A stretch of 64,000 nt of DNA from Larix kaempferi (GCA_027924585.1 BSBM01000597.1:5533501-5597500); one strand, 5' to 3'. Positions 11,501-24,376 are shown, counted from the first letter of the stretch. Translations and numbers: made by a program. Notes: generated by a model not told the origin, from the letters alone.

Positions 11501-12738
11501 AATGATAGAGGATTGTTTCATTGCTTGTTTTTTTTTGTTGTTGCATAGTGACATCCTCGTTGAAATCAAGAGTAATACAAAACATAGATGGAAGGAAGAG
11601 AGGTGGGATAAGGTAATGCAAAGTGATATTTTAAAGGAACCTAGGCAAACAAAACAACCTCTTTGAAAATGTGTTAAATACTACAAGAAGAAAGTTACTC
11701 AATATTTAATGGAAAAGGAAATTCAATAGAGGTCCAAATGATTGATCCCAAGTGAGGAAATAAGGTTAAAGGACTAAAGGGCTCATTGGCATCATTTTAT
11801 GAAAGTTATTACGACATATTCACTCATGCTCCTTCACTAAGTATTCTAGCTATATCATATTTGAAAGATTAATGATGTTATATCATAAATGGCATGATTT
11901 TATATTTTACTTATTCATTTGTAATTAGTTGAACAAAACATAAATGGGGAATCTGAAATGGGGAAAGGCAATGTGAAGTGATGTTTTCAAGGAACCTAGG
12001 AGAAGTGAATAAACAATTTGTAAATGTGTAAAATTCTACAAGTCCAAAAGTACGCAATGTTTATGGAAAAAGGGAGGGTGAAAATAATGAGTGAAAGGGA
12101 AAAGATATGGGAACTATTGCGAGTTATTCATTGTAGATAGAACAAAAATCTTGTCCAAAAAAATTCATTGTGCTACCAAAAAAATCATAGCTTTTCTTGG
12201 AAATGTTGGAATTTATTGAGTATACTATGTCGTATAAAAGTGGATGGTAAATCCATGGATGGAATTTCATCTCAATTCTCACATTTTTTGAGAAAATGCT
12301 TTCAAATCCATCTACCATGAATGCTACTTTTCAATGTCATATTTTTAAACATAGATTTTGTCAAATAAACAAAAGGATGCTATGCAAGGTATGCTATACG
12401 GACACCCATGCTTTCTCTACAATAGAGGGATAGACATGGTCAAGATGCCATGATATAGATTACTGTGGTTGAAAGTAGAAATATACAATAGACTGAATCC
12501 ATAAGAATAAATATCCATCACTCCTAAGCCTGATGCGAATAATTTAGATCGTGACCTCAAATCGTTCTTGTTTTCTCTCGCAACAAAATAAAGATGCGAC
12601 CCTCTACTACGTAATGATCCAAGTAATGTACATGTTTCTTCTAGTCTCTAGAATTAAATATTACATCTTTAATGAATGATCTTTTTCGAAATCCAAGTAA
12701 GTTCTCTTCCTAGGATAACCCTTTGTTTCATTCATTAA
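8561..12738. other. Unassigned AT-rich intergenic sequence
   Basis: No convincing gene on either strand. It contains a terminal-inverted-repeat hairpin (8949-9040), an imperfect tandem pair at about 9957-10043 (TCTATATACAC words 57 bp apart), trinucleotide-like ATT repeats near 11175-11205 and two related segments near 11630-11680 and 11970-12050 (GATATTTTAAAGGAACC / GATGTTTTCAAGGAACC, then CCTAGG). Confidence 0.5.
8949..9040. repeat. Short TIR hairpin element (MITE-like), copy 1
   Basis: The left arm GATCCAATTTCTTGGTAGG and the reverse complement of the right arm (GATCTAATTTATTGAGGTG) match at most positions, each followed by TAATTTT. The centre contains TTTTTCTTGATGTGTAAA, which recurs in a similar hairpin at 43052-43145. 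Confidence 0.45.
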
Positions 12739-14755
12739 TGTCATGTCCCAAATTTGGCATTGGGTCACAATGGCCTAATCACATTGGCCCTATTCATTAA
12801 AGTTTGTCAAATTGATGCTAAAGGTCAAATAATTGCCAAGGAGGAAAATTACTAGTTTCCTAGGTTTGGGGTGGAAGCTTTGGGATTTGGAATAATGGGG
12901 ATAATAAATTATGTTTGAACATTAGAATGGCATAAATATTTAATAAATGAGCTAAATAAATATATACAAGTGAAAATCAAAGTGGAATTTGATCATGAAG
13001 ACACATGGAGGAAGTGGGACCCACATATGACTAGATTTCCCCACTACACTTGGCATCATTCTCTCACCAATTCGAATTCAAGGTGAATGGTAACATACTT
13101 AGGGGAGTCCAAAAGGTATTATTCATTGCATGACTCATCCAAGGTCAAAATATAGAGGAAGAGTAACTCCCATGGAAGAGGAAGAGGCAATTTGGAGCTA
13201 GTGAGACACTTGGGCTAGATTCCCTAGCTCTATGACAACAATGATAAAGATGCTATGACACCTATGATAAAATCCAGACTTGAAGGCTGACATATGACAT
13301 GTCAGGGGTAAAAATAGACTCCAAGAGGGCGCTCAAGGGTGTTAGGGCAGCTAAGATGCTTCCACATGTGATTTGGTGGAAGTGGGAGACTAGGAATTGT
13401 TGTACAAGTGGCGTTCTTTGGAATCTCTTCCCAACTTGAGTTGGCATGAGGCTCTTGGAAGGAATTCGACCCATGGAGGACATTAGAAGTTTATAAATGT
13501 CAATAACAAAGAATGAAACCAGCTTTTGATCATTTGTAGAATTTGCAACTGCATTTGTGAAGAGGGAGAGCTAGTGGATGACTAGTTTCTTGCCTTAGCC
13601 AATTTCGAGGGTGAAAGATTCCCATCCAAGTTGGTAATTGGAAAGGCCATTCAGATCTTTCATTTGGATATTTAATGGAGTATTTATTTGTAGTTGTAAG
13701 CTACAAGGTAGCTCATGGTTTCTTCTATTGTAGCTCACTCCTTCAACCATTTCCAGTTTTTATGGCATATTCTTGATCCTTGAGGGAGGGCATTTTTGGT
13801 GAGATATTGTACTCTTTGGGGGAGCTTCTAATGCCCCATTTATTTTTTAATATGAATTAAATACTCTTTTCTTCATATCCAGAAAGTTTCAGGTCGAAAT
13901 TCCAAGTAGAAATGTATAAATCTCATTTTTAATGGAAGAACAATGCCATTTCCCCACTACCTTGTTGTGAACCAATGTATTGATGATGATTTTGAATGAA
14001 TGAATGATTCTCTGATGAATTTTTGATTAATGGACTGCCATCGATGTATTTTACAAGTTTCATGTACTGTACTTGAGCATTTGAAGTATTTTTACTCAGT
14101 TTAATTGCATTGGGAGAAGAAATAGTGTCATTTCCCCAAGGGTCGAATTGGTGATTTTTTCAATTGAATGGGAGAGGGTTGGAACAGATATAATAATCAA
14201 TTAATGGTGCACATGAGACCTTAATAACATCCTTAATACATTCCCTACCTCTGTTCAGAAATTTGAGTGGCTTTGGAGGCATTTGGGAAGCCATTTTCAG
14301 TACTTACCCCAGGAGGATTTGAACCCCAAATTACTAGTAAAATTGCATACTTGGTCCAGAATATTAAGAGAGTTTTCAGAGTTATTTTTCTGGCCATATA
14401 TCATCCTTGAACATCATATTCAAGTCCTAATATCATTCATACACCTTACTTGAATATTTGAAGGCATTTGGAGTCAATTCGAGACCTAGAGACCAATACT
14501 AGTCAAAGGCAAATTACTAGTAAAGTTCCCTACATTGGCCAGAATTGAAAGAGTATTTTCAGAAGTATTTTAAAGGTCCAAAGGCATCCCTAAAACACAT
14601 ATTTATGTTATAATCTCATTCATATACCTTCTTAGAATATTTGGGATCATTTGGCGCAAATTTGGGACCTAGATATCAAAACTAGTCAAAGGTCGAACTA
14701 GGGAAAAAAGTGGAAGATTGCCATTTTAATAAAATTCCTAACAAGGGACATTATA
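12739..14755 (+). repeat. LTR A (2017 bp)
   Basis: It starts TGTCATGTCCCAAATTTGG at 12739 and ends ...GGGACATTATA, one base off the expected CA end. It is collinear with 17448-19463 throughout. ATTAA (12734-12738) would be the left target duplication, but no right partner is available. Confidence 0.87.
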
Positions 14756-14757
14756 GT

Positions 14758-14769
14758 GGTATCGGAGCA
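14758..14769 (+). promoter_or_regulatory. Primer-binding site A
   Basis: TGGTATCGGAGC lies two bases after LTR A, one mismatch from the initiator-Met-tRNA site. Confidence 0.85.
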
Positions 14770-14821
14770 TGGTCCTTGCACCTGTGTATTATGTACATAA
14801 ATTCAAGAATAATTGGCAACC

Positions 14822-17372
14822 ATGTATTACTATTATGATTAATCCTATGAGTACAATTCTTATGAGGAATATGCAGATGCTTATGAGCAATATGAAGCAG
14901 AATGCGAATGGTACAAGGAAGAGGTGCCATCATGCAACACTTATTACAATTTCAAGAGAAATGAAGATTATTCTTATGACTTTAGATCTGATGAATATGA
15001 GTGTGTCACACCAACCAAGGATAATTCTATGAGTGAGTTCCAAAGATGGAGAGAAAACTATAAAACCTTGCCCCAACAATATCAAAAATATCAAGAATAT
15101 CTTGCTTCGAGCAAAAATACACAAAATGCCATGTCTTTTGAGTACTATTCTGAACATGTTTTTGAAAATAGGCCCAAAAATGAAGATGTGGAGTTAGTGA
15201 AGAAAGGTTTATGCCCTTCTTGTAAAAACCCTTGGAGCGAGTATCATATATGTGTGCATGAAATGATGTCCTCCTTGAGGAGAGCTTTTGAGATTTATTC
15301 AAGAAGAGATTCCAAATATACTGATCCTAAGGAAAACAAGGGGCAAAATGCATCAGCTTTCTTTAAGGATCAAAAGGAAGAGACATCACAAGAGCATGAA
15401 GAAGATTCTATTGAAAATATGGATGATGATTTCGAGACACCTTCTAGCTTAAACATGAACCAAAGAGCATCTACTGATGGATGCTTAAACTATGAAGGAG
15501 TACCTACTGATGGGTGCTCACACCTCTATGTTGGTGACATAGAGATCACTTTTGAAAGTGTTTCTATAAGTACAAGTTTCATTAAGCATGATAATGAAGA
15601 CCTTGTAGCAGTTGAAGAAGAACCAAGATCAACTTCCCCATCACCACTTGAGCTTCATGAAGTTGGTCCAAGAAAAAATGAAGAAGATGAGGAGGTTCAT
15701 TTGCAAGAGCCTCATTTTCTTGAAGGGTCCTTAAAGATGAATGAAAAGAAGATCCAAGAGTTCCTCAGCATTCTCCATGACACTCAAGAATTGGTGTCAA
15801 ATTCTTGTTGGAGAGCTACTTCATTGGAGGAAACATCCTTCCTTGAAGACATGGAGAAGATTCAAAGAGTAATGTGCCACATCAAAGGTAATTTCATGTC
15901 TTTGCTTTTTGATAGAAACCATTTGTTTGAGCTTAATGAATTGTTACATGATGCATACTTGAATAATAATGAGGATAATCATAAGCTCACAATTCAAAAT
16001 GAGCAACTTCTTGAAAAGTTGCAAGATACTTGTTTTTCCTCCTATGTTTCAGATTGTCAAATGGTAGATTGTTTAGAGGATTCTCATGACATGGTGGATC
16101 ATGAGAAATGTGAAAATTTGAATTTTCTTGATGTGTTTGAAGATGAACTTGAAGAGATCCAAACACTTGATGTGGTGGAAGAGGAATTTGAATTGTCTCT
16201 TGATGAAGGTTATGCAATTTTTAAAGAAGAGCATGATTCCTCTACATTGGAGCCCAATTTTGAAGGATCTGCATGATACTACCCATATGGATCCTTACCA
16301 TGATGAAACTTCTGTACTTTTTGATCATTTGGGTGATTTGGTTCATTCTCCTACATCCTACAATTCCATGTTTTGCAACATTAGTCTCAATGAAGTATGG
16401 GTGAAAGGGTTCTTTTTTATGGTGCCACCTGAGGAGTATGGAACTCCTAGATTTACTTTTTATGATGATATGGTTGGAGCACATTCTTATTCACATTTGC
16501 AGCAGCATCCTTTGTTACTTTATGATGATGCACATCTGCATGGATGCACCTATGATATGCATTTGAGTCACTTGAAGACTCATGGTTTTTCTTGCTCAAC
16601 ACTTGATTCATTTGATGTTGGAGGAACTTCATCCAACACTTGGGTGAATAGATTTATGATTGGTGAACATTTTTGTTGCAAGCCACATACTTTGTTATAT
16701 CTTTATGACTCTCACATTCAGGGATGTATGGGTGAGACTTCTTTGAGTCATTTGAAGTCTCCTTGTTTTTTCTGCTCATTATTTGGTTCAGATTTTAGTG
16801 GAGATTCTTCATTCACTTCTTGGATGAAAGAATACATGGCCGAATATTTTGATGCATATCAAATCCTTTTGGAGCAGCATTATAGGACATGGGATCCTCG
16901 CCTATGTCATTGGAGCAGATTTGATTGGTCACTTGAAGCTTGTATGCACTTGGAAAATCGTGGTCTACTTGCTTGGAGGTATAAGCACTTTCATGACTCT
17001 TTGATGAAGCATATCCTTGATGTACATTTTCATTATGTTGTTATATACTTTGATTATATATATTTGGTACTCATGATGTTTGGAATGATGCATACAAGAA
17101 AATGGGATCCAGGAATCCTCTTAACTAATGGTATGGGTTGGAGAGCACTCTTAATTATTGGGTTGCAATACAAGCAATGGGACCCGGGAATAATTTTTAT
17201 CTCATTGGTTTCAAATTTTTTGGGGAAACAAGCAGTATGGGAGATGGATTTCCCACTTAATAAAGTGATTTTTATTAGAGTAGTGCAGCAGCAATCATGG
17301 TGGTTCCTCTCTAAAATCTTCATGGAAACTCAAAGACTCAAGGTTGGGAAATTCAATGGCAACTTCAAATAA
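14822..17372 (+). pseudogene. Unknown long ORF of the non-autonomous element, copy A (two lesions)
   Basis: I do not recognise this protein. The likely start is the ATG at 14822, but a TAA at 14840-14842 cuts it after six codons; the frame is then open to 16276. A deletion near 16255, judged against copy B, shifts the frame, and coding continues in another frame to 17372. Ignoring the lesions it would be roughly 800 residues. Visible features: a Tyr/Glu-rich start (YEEYADAYEQYE), a zinc-binding-like CX2CX7HXC cluster (CPSCKNPWSEYHIC, near 15210-15255), an acidic middle region, two imperfect repeats of about 55 residues built on LSHLK (about 16550 and 16740), and several W-D-P-G/R motifs (about 16885-17190). 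A gag substitute or packaging protein is one option. Confidence 0.6.
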
Positions 17373-17431
17373 TTATACAGAAAGCAGGTTCTTCAACACC
17401 CATGTTTAAAATTGCTTGAGGACAAGCAATA

Positions 17432-17447
17432 TTGGGAAGGGAGGATT
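17432..17447 (+). promoter_or_regulatory. Polypurine tract before LTR B
   Basis: TTGGGAAGGGAGGATT precedes the TGTCATG start of LTR B. GAGGACAAGCAA just upstream is a motif seen at the same place in many plant gypsy elements. Confidence 0.8.
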
Positions 17448-19463
17448 TGTCATGTCCCAAATTTGGCATTGGGTCACAATGGCCTAATCACATTGGCCCT
17501 ATTCATTAGAGTTTGTCAAATTGATGCTAAAGGTCAAATAATTGCCAAGGAGGAAAATTACTAGTTTCCTAGGTTTGGGGTGGAAGCTTTGGGATTTGGA
17601 ATAATGGGGATAATAAATGATGTTTGAACATTAGAATGGCATAAATAGTTAATAAATGAGCTAAATAAATATATACAAGTGAAAATCAAAGTGGCATTTG
17701 ATCATGAAGACACATGGAGGAAGTGGGACCCACATATGGCTAGATTTCCCCACTACACTTCGCATCATTCTCTCACCAATTCGAATTCAAGGTGAATGGC
17801 AACATACTTAGGGGAGTCCAAAAGGTATTATTCATTGCATGACTCATCCAAGGTCAAAATATAGAGGAAGAGTAACTCCCATGGAAGAGGAAGAGGCAAT
17901 TTGGAGCTAGTGAGACACTTGGGCTAGATTCCCTAGCTCTATGACAACAATGATGAAGATGTTATGACACCTATGAAAAAAATCAGACCTGAAGGCTGAC
18001 ATATGACATGTCAGGGCTAAAAATAGACTCCAAGAGGGCGCTCAAGGGTGTTAGGGCAGCTAAGATGCTTCCACATGTGATTTGGTGGAAGTGGGAGACT
18101 AGGAATTGTTGTACAAGTGGCGTTCTTTGGAATCTCTTCCAAACTTGAGTTGGCATGAGGCTCTTGGAAGGAATTCGACCCATGGAGGATATTAGAATTT
18201 TATAAATTTCAATAACAAAGAATGAAACCAGCTTTTGAACATTTTTAGAATTTGCAATTGCATTTGTGAGGAGGGAGAGCTAGTGGATGACTAGTTTCTT
18301 GCCTTAGCCAATTTCGAGGGTGAAAGATTCCCATCCAAGTTGGTAATTGGAAAGGCCATTCAGATCTTTCATTTGGATCTTTAATGGAGTCTTTATTTGT
18401 AGGTGTAAGCTACAGGGCATCTCATGGTTTCTTCTATTGCAGCTCACTCCTTCAACCATTTCCAGTTTTGATGGCATATTCTTGATCCTTGAGGGAGGGC
18501 GTTTTGGGTGAGCTATTGTACTCTTTGGGGGAGCTTCTAATGCCCCATTTATTTTTTAATATGAATTAAATACTATTTTCTTCATCTCCAGAAATTTTTA
18601 GGTCGAAATTCCAAGTAGAAATGTATAAATCTCATTTTTAATGGAAGAACAATGCCATTTCCCCACTACCTTGTTGTGAACCAATGTATTGATGATGATT
18701 TCGAATGAATGGATGATTCTCTGATGAATTTGTGATTAATGTACTTCCATGGATGTATTTTACAAGTTTCATGTACTGTACTTGAGCATTTGAAGTATTT
18801 TTACTCAGTTTAATTGCATTGGGAGAAGAAATAGTGCCATTTCCCCAAGGGTCGAATTGGTGATTTTTTCAATTGAATGGGAGAGGGTTGGAATAGATAT
18901 AATAATCAATTAATGGTGCAAATGAGACCTTAATAACATCCTTAATACATTCCCTACCTCTGTTCAGAAATTTGAGTGGCTTTGGAGGCATTTGGGAATC
19001 CATTTTCAGTACTTACCCCAGGAGGATTTGAACCCCAAATTACTAGTAAAATTGCATACTTGGTCCAGAATATTAAGAGAGTTTGCAGAGGTATTTTGCT
19101 GGCCATATATCATCCTTGAACATCATATTCAATTCCTAATATCATTCATACACCTTACTTGAATATTTGAAGGCATTTGGAGTCAATTCGAGACCTAGAG
19201 ACCAATACTAGTCAAAGGCAAATTACTAGTAAAGTTCCCTACATTGGCCAGAATTGAAAGAGTATTTGCAGAAGTATTTTAAAGGTCCAAAGGCATCCCT
19301 AAAACACATATTTATGTTCTAATCTCATTCATATACCTTCTTAAAAGATTTGGGATCATTTGGGGCAAATTTGGGACCTAGAAATCAAAACTAGTCAAAG
19401 GTCGAACTAGGGAAAAAAGTGGAAATTGACATTTTATTAAAATTCCTAACAAGGGACATTACA
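17448..19463 (+). repeat. LTR B (2016 bp)
   Basis: It starts TGTCATGTCCC and ends GGGACATTACA. It is near-identical to LTR A apart from scattered substitutions. It serves as the 3' LTR of copy A and the 5' LTR of copy B. Confidence 0.88.
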
Positions 19464-19464
19464 G

Positions 19465-19476
19465 TGGTATCAAAGC
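19465..19476 (+). promoter_or_regulatory. Primer-binding site B
   Basis: TGGTATCAAAGC lies one base after LTR B. It has one mismatch to the canonical site, at a different position from site A. Confidence 0.85.
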
Positions 19477-19529
19477 ATGGTCCTTGCACCTGTGTATTAT
19501 GTACATACATTCAAGAATAATTGGAAACC

Positions 19530-21031
19530 ATGTATTACTATTATGATTAATCCTATGAGTACAATTCTTATGAGGAATATGCAGATGCTTATGAGCAATA
19601 TGAAGTAGAATGCGAATGGTACAAGGAAGAGGTGCCATCATGCAACACTTATTACAATTTCAAGAGAAATGAAGATTATTCTTATGACTTTAGATCTGAT
19701 GAATATGAGTGTGTCACGCCAACCAAGGATAATTCTATGAGCGGGTTCCAAAGATGGAGAGAAAACTATAAAACCTTGCCCCAACAATATCAAAAATATC
19801 AAGAATATCTTGCTTCGAGCAAAAATACACAAAATGCCATGTCTTTTGAGTACTCTTCGGAACATGTTTTTGAAAATAGGCCCAAAAATGAAGATGTGGA
19901 GTTAGTGAAGAAAGGTTTATGCCCTTCTTGTAAAAACCCTTGGAGCGAGTATCATATATGTGTGCATGAAATGATGTCCTCCTTGAGGAGAGCTTTTGAG
20001 ATTTATTCAAGAAGAGATTCCAAATATACTGATCCTAAGGAAAACAAGGGGCAAAATGCATCAGCTTGCTTTAAGGAGCAAAAGGAAGAGACATCACAAG
20101 AGCATGAAGAAGATTCTATTGAAAATATGGATGATGATTTCGAGACACCTTCTAGCTTAAACATGAACCAAAGAGCATCTACTGATGGATGCTTAAACTA
20201 TGAAGGAGTACCTACTGATGGGTGCTCACACCTCTATGTTGGTGACATAGAGATCACTTTTGAAAGTGTTTCTATAAGTACAAGTTTCATTAAGCATGAT
20301 AATGAAGACCTTGTAGCAGTTGAAGAAGAACCAAGATCAACTTCCCCATCACACTTGAGCTTCATGAAGTTGGTCCAAGAAAAAATGAAGAAGATGAGGA
20401 GGTTCATTTGCAAGAGCCTCATTTTCTTGAAGGGTCCTTAAAGATGAATGAAAAGAAGATCCAAGAGTCCCTCAGCATTCTCCATGACACTCAAGCATTG
20501 GTGTCAAATTCTTGTTGGAGAGCTACTTCATTGGAGGAAACATCCTTCCTTGAAGACACGGAGAAGATTCAAAGAGCAATGTGCCACATCAAAGGTAATT
20601 TCATGTCTTTGCTTTTTGATAGAAACCATTTGTTTGAGCTTAATGAATTGTTACATGATGCATACTTGAAGAATAATGAGGATAATCATAAACTCACAAT
20701 TCAAAATGAGCAACTTCTTGAAAAGTTGCAAGATACTTGTTTTTCCTCCTATGTTTCAGATTGTCAAATGGTAGATTGTTTGGAGGATTCTCATGACATG
20801 GTGGATCATGAGAAATGTGAAAATTTGAATTTTCTTGATGTGTTTGAAGATGAACTTGAAGAGATCCAAACACTTGATGTGGTGGAAGAGAAATTTGAAT
20901 TGTCTCTTGATGAAGGTTATGCAATTTTTAAAGAAGAGCATGATTCCTCTATATTGGAGGCAAACTATGACAAAGAGTTCACACTTTTGAAGGATCTTCA
21001 TGATACTACCCATATGGATCCTTTGTTATGA
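19530..21031 (+). pseudogene. Unknown long ORF, copy B (frameshifted, 3' truncated)
   Basis: This is the same protein as at 14822-17372. It shares the early TAA (19548-19550) with copy A. A one-base deletion near 20350 (TCACCACTT in A, TCACACTT here) ends the first frame at 20441; coding resumes in another frame at about 20408. Unlike copy A it keeps the segment LEANYDKEFTLLKDLHDTT in frame, so the deletion in A is secondary. The match to A ends at about 21020, shortly after THMDP, where unrelated sequence starts; the last residues before the stop at 21031 are chance. The zinc-like CX2CX7HXC cluster is intact. Confidence 0.6.
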
Positions 21032-21452
21032 ACCTTTTTTGCACATTAAATAAGGCATTATTGGATAAATATGCATGTTGTGTAGTTAGTCACACCATAT
21101 TTATTATGCTCGTTGATTCTATATACATGAGTTATTTTATATATAAGATCATAATTTTGTAATAATGTTAAATACTCATTAAGGATCATATTTAAATGTT
21201 TGTAAAATGGCACTTTCTTGTAATAACTATCTAATTATTCTTATTAGAAAATTAGGATTAAAATTAGGGTTCCACTCCATTTTTCATAGCTATGGGTTCC
21301 CCCTTATTTGTAACTTTTATCACTTCAATAATATAATCAAAGCTTCATTGGAGACATTTTTCTCAATCCTATTCAGATATGTAGGTGCAACCTACTTGGG
21401 TGTGCACCCCTAATCCATTAGTTCTAATACTTGGGTATTAGAAATTTCCAAC
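21024..21452 (+). repeat. Possible solo LTR truncating copy B
   Basis: The segment starts TGTTATGAACC exactly where copy B is lost and could end at TTTCCAACA (21452), giving TGTT...AACA ends. It has an LTR-like layout: AT-rich upstream part, AATAAT/AATATAAT polyadenylation-like words and a short tail. No target duplication can be verified. Confidence 0.3.
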
Positions 21453-24376
21453 ATACATTGGTTTAATAATAATGTGCTTACAATTATACACAATTCAACT
21501 TTATGTTTCATACAATTTGAATGTAATTATAAATTAATTTTAATATGAACAAATGTTATGATCAAATATGCAATTGCGATGTCATTTTTAATCCTACACT
21601 TTGATTATAAATGTCACATGTCGCACCTCAAGACTACTTACAAAGTGTTTACAAAGTGTTCACTCAAAGAGTAATAACCCTATCAACTTCGAAAACCATA
21701 ATGAACGAACTCCCCTATAGGTCTTATGTGAATCTTATGATAGGTGCAATAATAGATATTAGAGGTTGGTTTTGCAAAACTAAATATTTTTTTTTGTAAC
21801 TGCTTTCATATAAGCATTTACAAAATCCATAAAGACACCTGAAAATCTAATAAAGAATATTATTTTTCCTTTTCCATTTGAATTTATATTCTAAACTTTT
21901 TGTAATGCAATTTATGTTGGCTAATAAAGCAATTCCAATTTAAATCCACACATAATCAAATATGGCCAACTCAAGTGTTATATGATACAAATTCAAATAT
22001 TTTACATAAGAAATGGAGACTCATAGAGTATCCACACTATTTTATTAAGCAAAACCAACCATAAAGGATTCCTAATATTTTTTTTAAGACATGTACCCAT
22101 CAGTGACCTTCACTCTCAGTCTTAATGAGCATTCCTAAAATATTCATTTCCCTTAACATGTTCCAAAAACAATAATATTCTTTTATATAAAATAAAAATA
22201 TTATTATTTATTTAAATTTATTAATTAATTTTATATTAAAATAATTTTTTTATAAAATATATAATAAATATTTAAACTACTTTTACCATAAATTTCCTTC
22301 ACATATTTCATTAAATTTAAAATTATAAGATGATTTATTATGTTTCAATAAATTTTAAAATTATAAGATATTTATTATTTATTTATTTAATTAGATAATA
22401 AAACATTCTTACTTATAGATCTAAAAATCAAATCTTAATACTAATTAAGGTTGAATATTTATGAAAAATCTCATTTATTCATCTATTATAATATTGAAAA
22501 TAATATAAAGTATTAAAACAGATATCGCATTTTTAATTTAATTTGAATTCACATTTCAAATTTAGTAAAAGATATATTTAAAAAGATCATCAATAATTTC
22601 CAAAATTTTGAAAGGAAAAATAAAACAATCTTAATTATTAATTCAAAATAAAAATCCTACTATTACTAATTAAAATTTTGATATTTATAATCCATTTCAC
22701 ATATTCAACAATATTAATATTGAAAATGACATAATATATCAAAATAAGTGTCTAATTTTTCAAAAATGAATTCAATTTGAACCCAAATTTTAGAAGCAAA
22801 AATATTTGAATTCAAAAAATAAAAAAATATGTTGAAAAACAACATTTTTGAACTCCAAAATTAAGGAAAATAAAATATTCATAATTATTAATAAAAAAAT
22901 AAAACCTTTACAATGATTAAAAATTTAATTTTTATAGAAAATTCCACCAATTCAACTATATAAACATTAAAAATGGCACAACATACTAAAACACATATCT
23001 CATTCCAAATTCAATTTAAATTCAAATTTCAAAAATAAAAAGTACTTTAAAAGACACTATTTGTGGATTTCAAGATTTTGGAAGGAAAAATAAAAAGATT
23101 TTAAATATTAATCCAAAAATCAAACCTTAACTTTGAATAAAACTTCAATATAACATACTAAAACAAATATCTTATCTCAAATTCAAAAGTAAAAAGATGT
23201 TTTGAAAAACACATAAAGAAATAAAAGCTTAATATTATTAAACTTTTACCTATAAAGCTAATTTCACCTCTTCATCTTCATCAAGATTCAACTCTCTCAA
23301 AATTGAAAATGACATAATATATTCAAATGAACTTCACTTACTTTTCCTAACTTTTATATAAAATTTAAATATATTTTCTAAACTTAATAAAATTTGGTCT
23401 CTTTTATGCTATTACATTAAATCTTTTTCCCAAAACCTTTATCTTAATTTGCAATTCTAAGTTTTATAAAATTTGGTGTATCATAAACTATTACATAATC
23501 CATTGCACTTCTCCATTAAACATGGAGCTAATGAAAAAAAGAAATATCACCTAACTCTGACCTACCACTCAACCTATAGTAGCCACTGTAACAACATTGA
23601 TGGGTTGATGCAGAATAAAGCTGTGTGAACACCAGTCACCTGGGAGTATTCTATTCGATGGAAAAGCAAGGAATACGTTACAGTGAGCAAAGAAGGTATT
23701 GGTTAAATAAATCCCTAAGACCTAAATATTTCTTTAATGAATTGTATTAAAATTTCCAAATATTTAAAAGAAAATATAACATATTTTTATTTAAATTCAT
23801 ATTGGTAAATAATAATTAATTTTATAACTTTCTCAATGGCAACATATCTTCTCGAAGAATGTATTACCTATCATTTAATTTGTTATTCTCAAACGCAATG
23901 ATACATTGATAGCATTTCAACAGGTATTGGAAGACCATGGCAAATGGATTGGCGTTGCATAAACAATTAAGTTGCGTGTGCTGTAAAACTTTGACCTAAC
24001 TGAATTCGTAGACTTTTTCAGAAATCTTATATTTTAAGTAAAATTAATTAAATATCTACCTACCCACTTATCACAATTCTCCTACAACTAACTTCATTAA
24101 AATATTTTCTCAATACAACTTTTTCACCCACTGTTTTCTTATACAACCATTACATCCAATAAATAGTTTATAAAAAAGTCAACCTTTATTGCACCAAACT
24201 GACATTTAAAATAAAATGTGATAAAAAAATTAACGTAGCATTAGCAATCGACTGGTAAGGTGAAAGTGAAATTCCAGACCTTACCAACCCCATTTCGTAT
24301 GCTTTGACTCGATCCCACGCACTATAAAATCAAGAATATCCAAATCTGATATCAACGCTTTTAAAAATCTGAATGC
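21453..24376. other. Very AT-rich intergenic stretch
   Basis: No coding signal. It is mostly A/T homopolymer-like sequence with a decayed tandem array at 22440-23340. The stretch 23560-23700 and the region 24240-24330 are less AT-rich; CACTATAAAATC near 24320 could be a TATA box, but I find no gene after it. Confidence 0.55.
22440..23340. repeat. Degenerate tandem array, units about 150-250 bp
   Basis: The same ordered words recur about five times: TTGAAAATGACATAATATAT-like (near 22495, 22720, 22968, 23150 and 23305), then ATATC..ATT, then a run of AATTCAAATTTCAAAA, then GGAAGGAAAAATAAAA or similar. Unit length varies because of indels. The array is old. Confidence 0.5.

Larger units (their letters stand above)
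12739..21020 (+). mobile_element. Large non-autonomous LTR retrotransposon, LTR-internal-LTR-internal arrangement
   Basis: Two 2.0 kb LTRs (12739-14755 and 17448-19463) are each followed by a primer site and a copy of the same internal region. The LTR ends are inverted repeats (TGTCATGTCCC ... GGGACATTACA). A polypurine tract precedes the second LTR. The second internal region stops at about 21020 inside its ORF, so the final LTR is missing. No protease, integrase or RT is present: it is a LARD-like element dependent on a partner. The primer site and the GAGGACAAGCAATATTGGG motif before the PPT fit Ty3/gypsy. Similarity between the halves is high, about 97-98% by eye. Confidence 0.85.

Noticed and set aside
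16128-17372. Treating this as a separate second gene of the element
   Set aside because: Copy B runs the equivalent junction in frame, so the second frame in copy A is the displaced C-terminal part of one ORF.
21207-21413. 68-codon + strand frame
   Set aside because: Inside LTR-like, AT-rich sequence, with no family resemblance.
24310-24345. TATAAAA as a host promoter
   Set aside because: No open frame or transcript-like sequence follows before AT-rich duplicated DNA.
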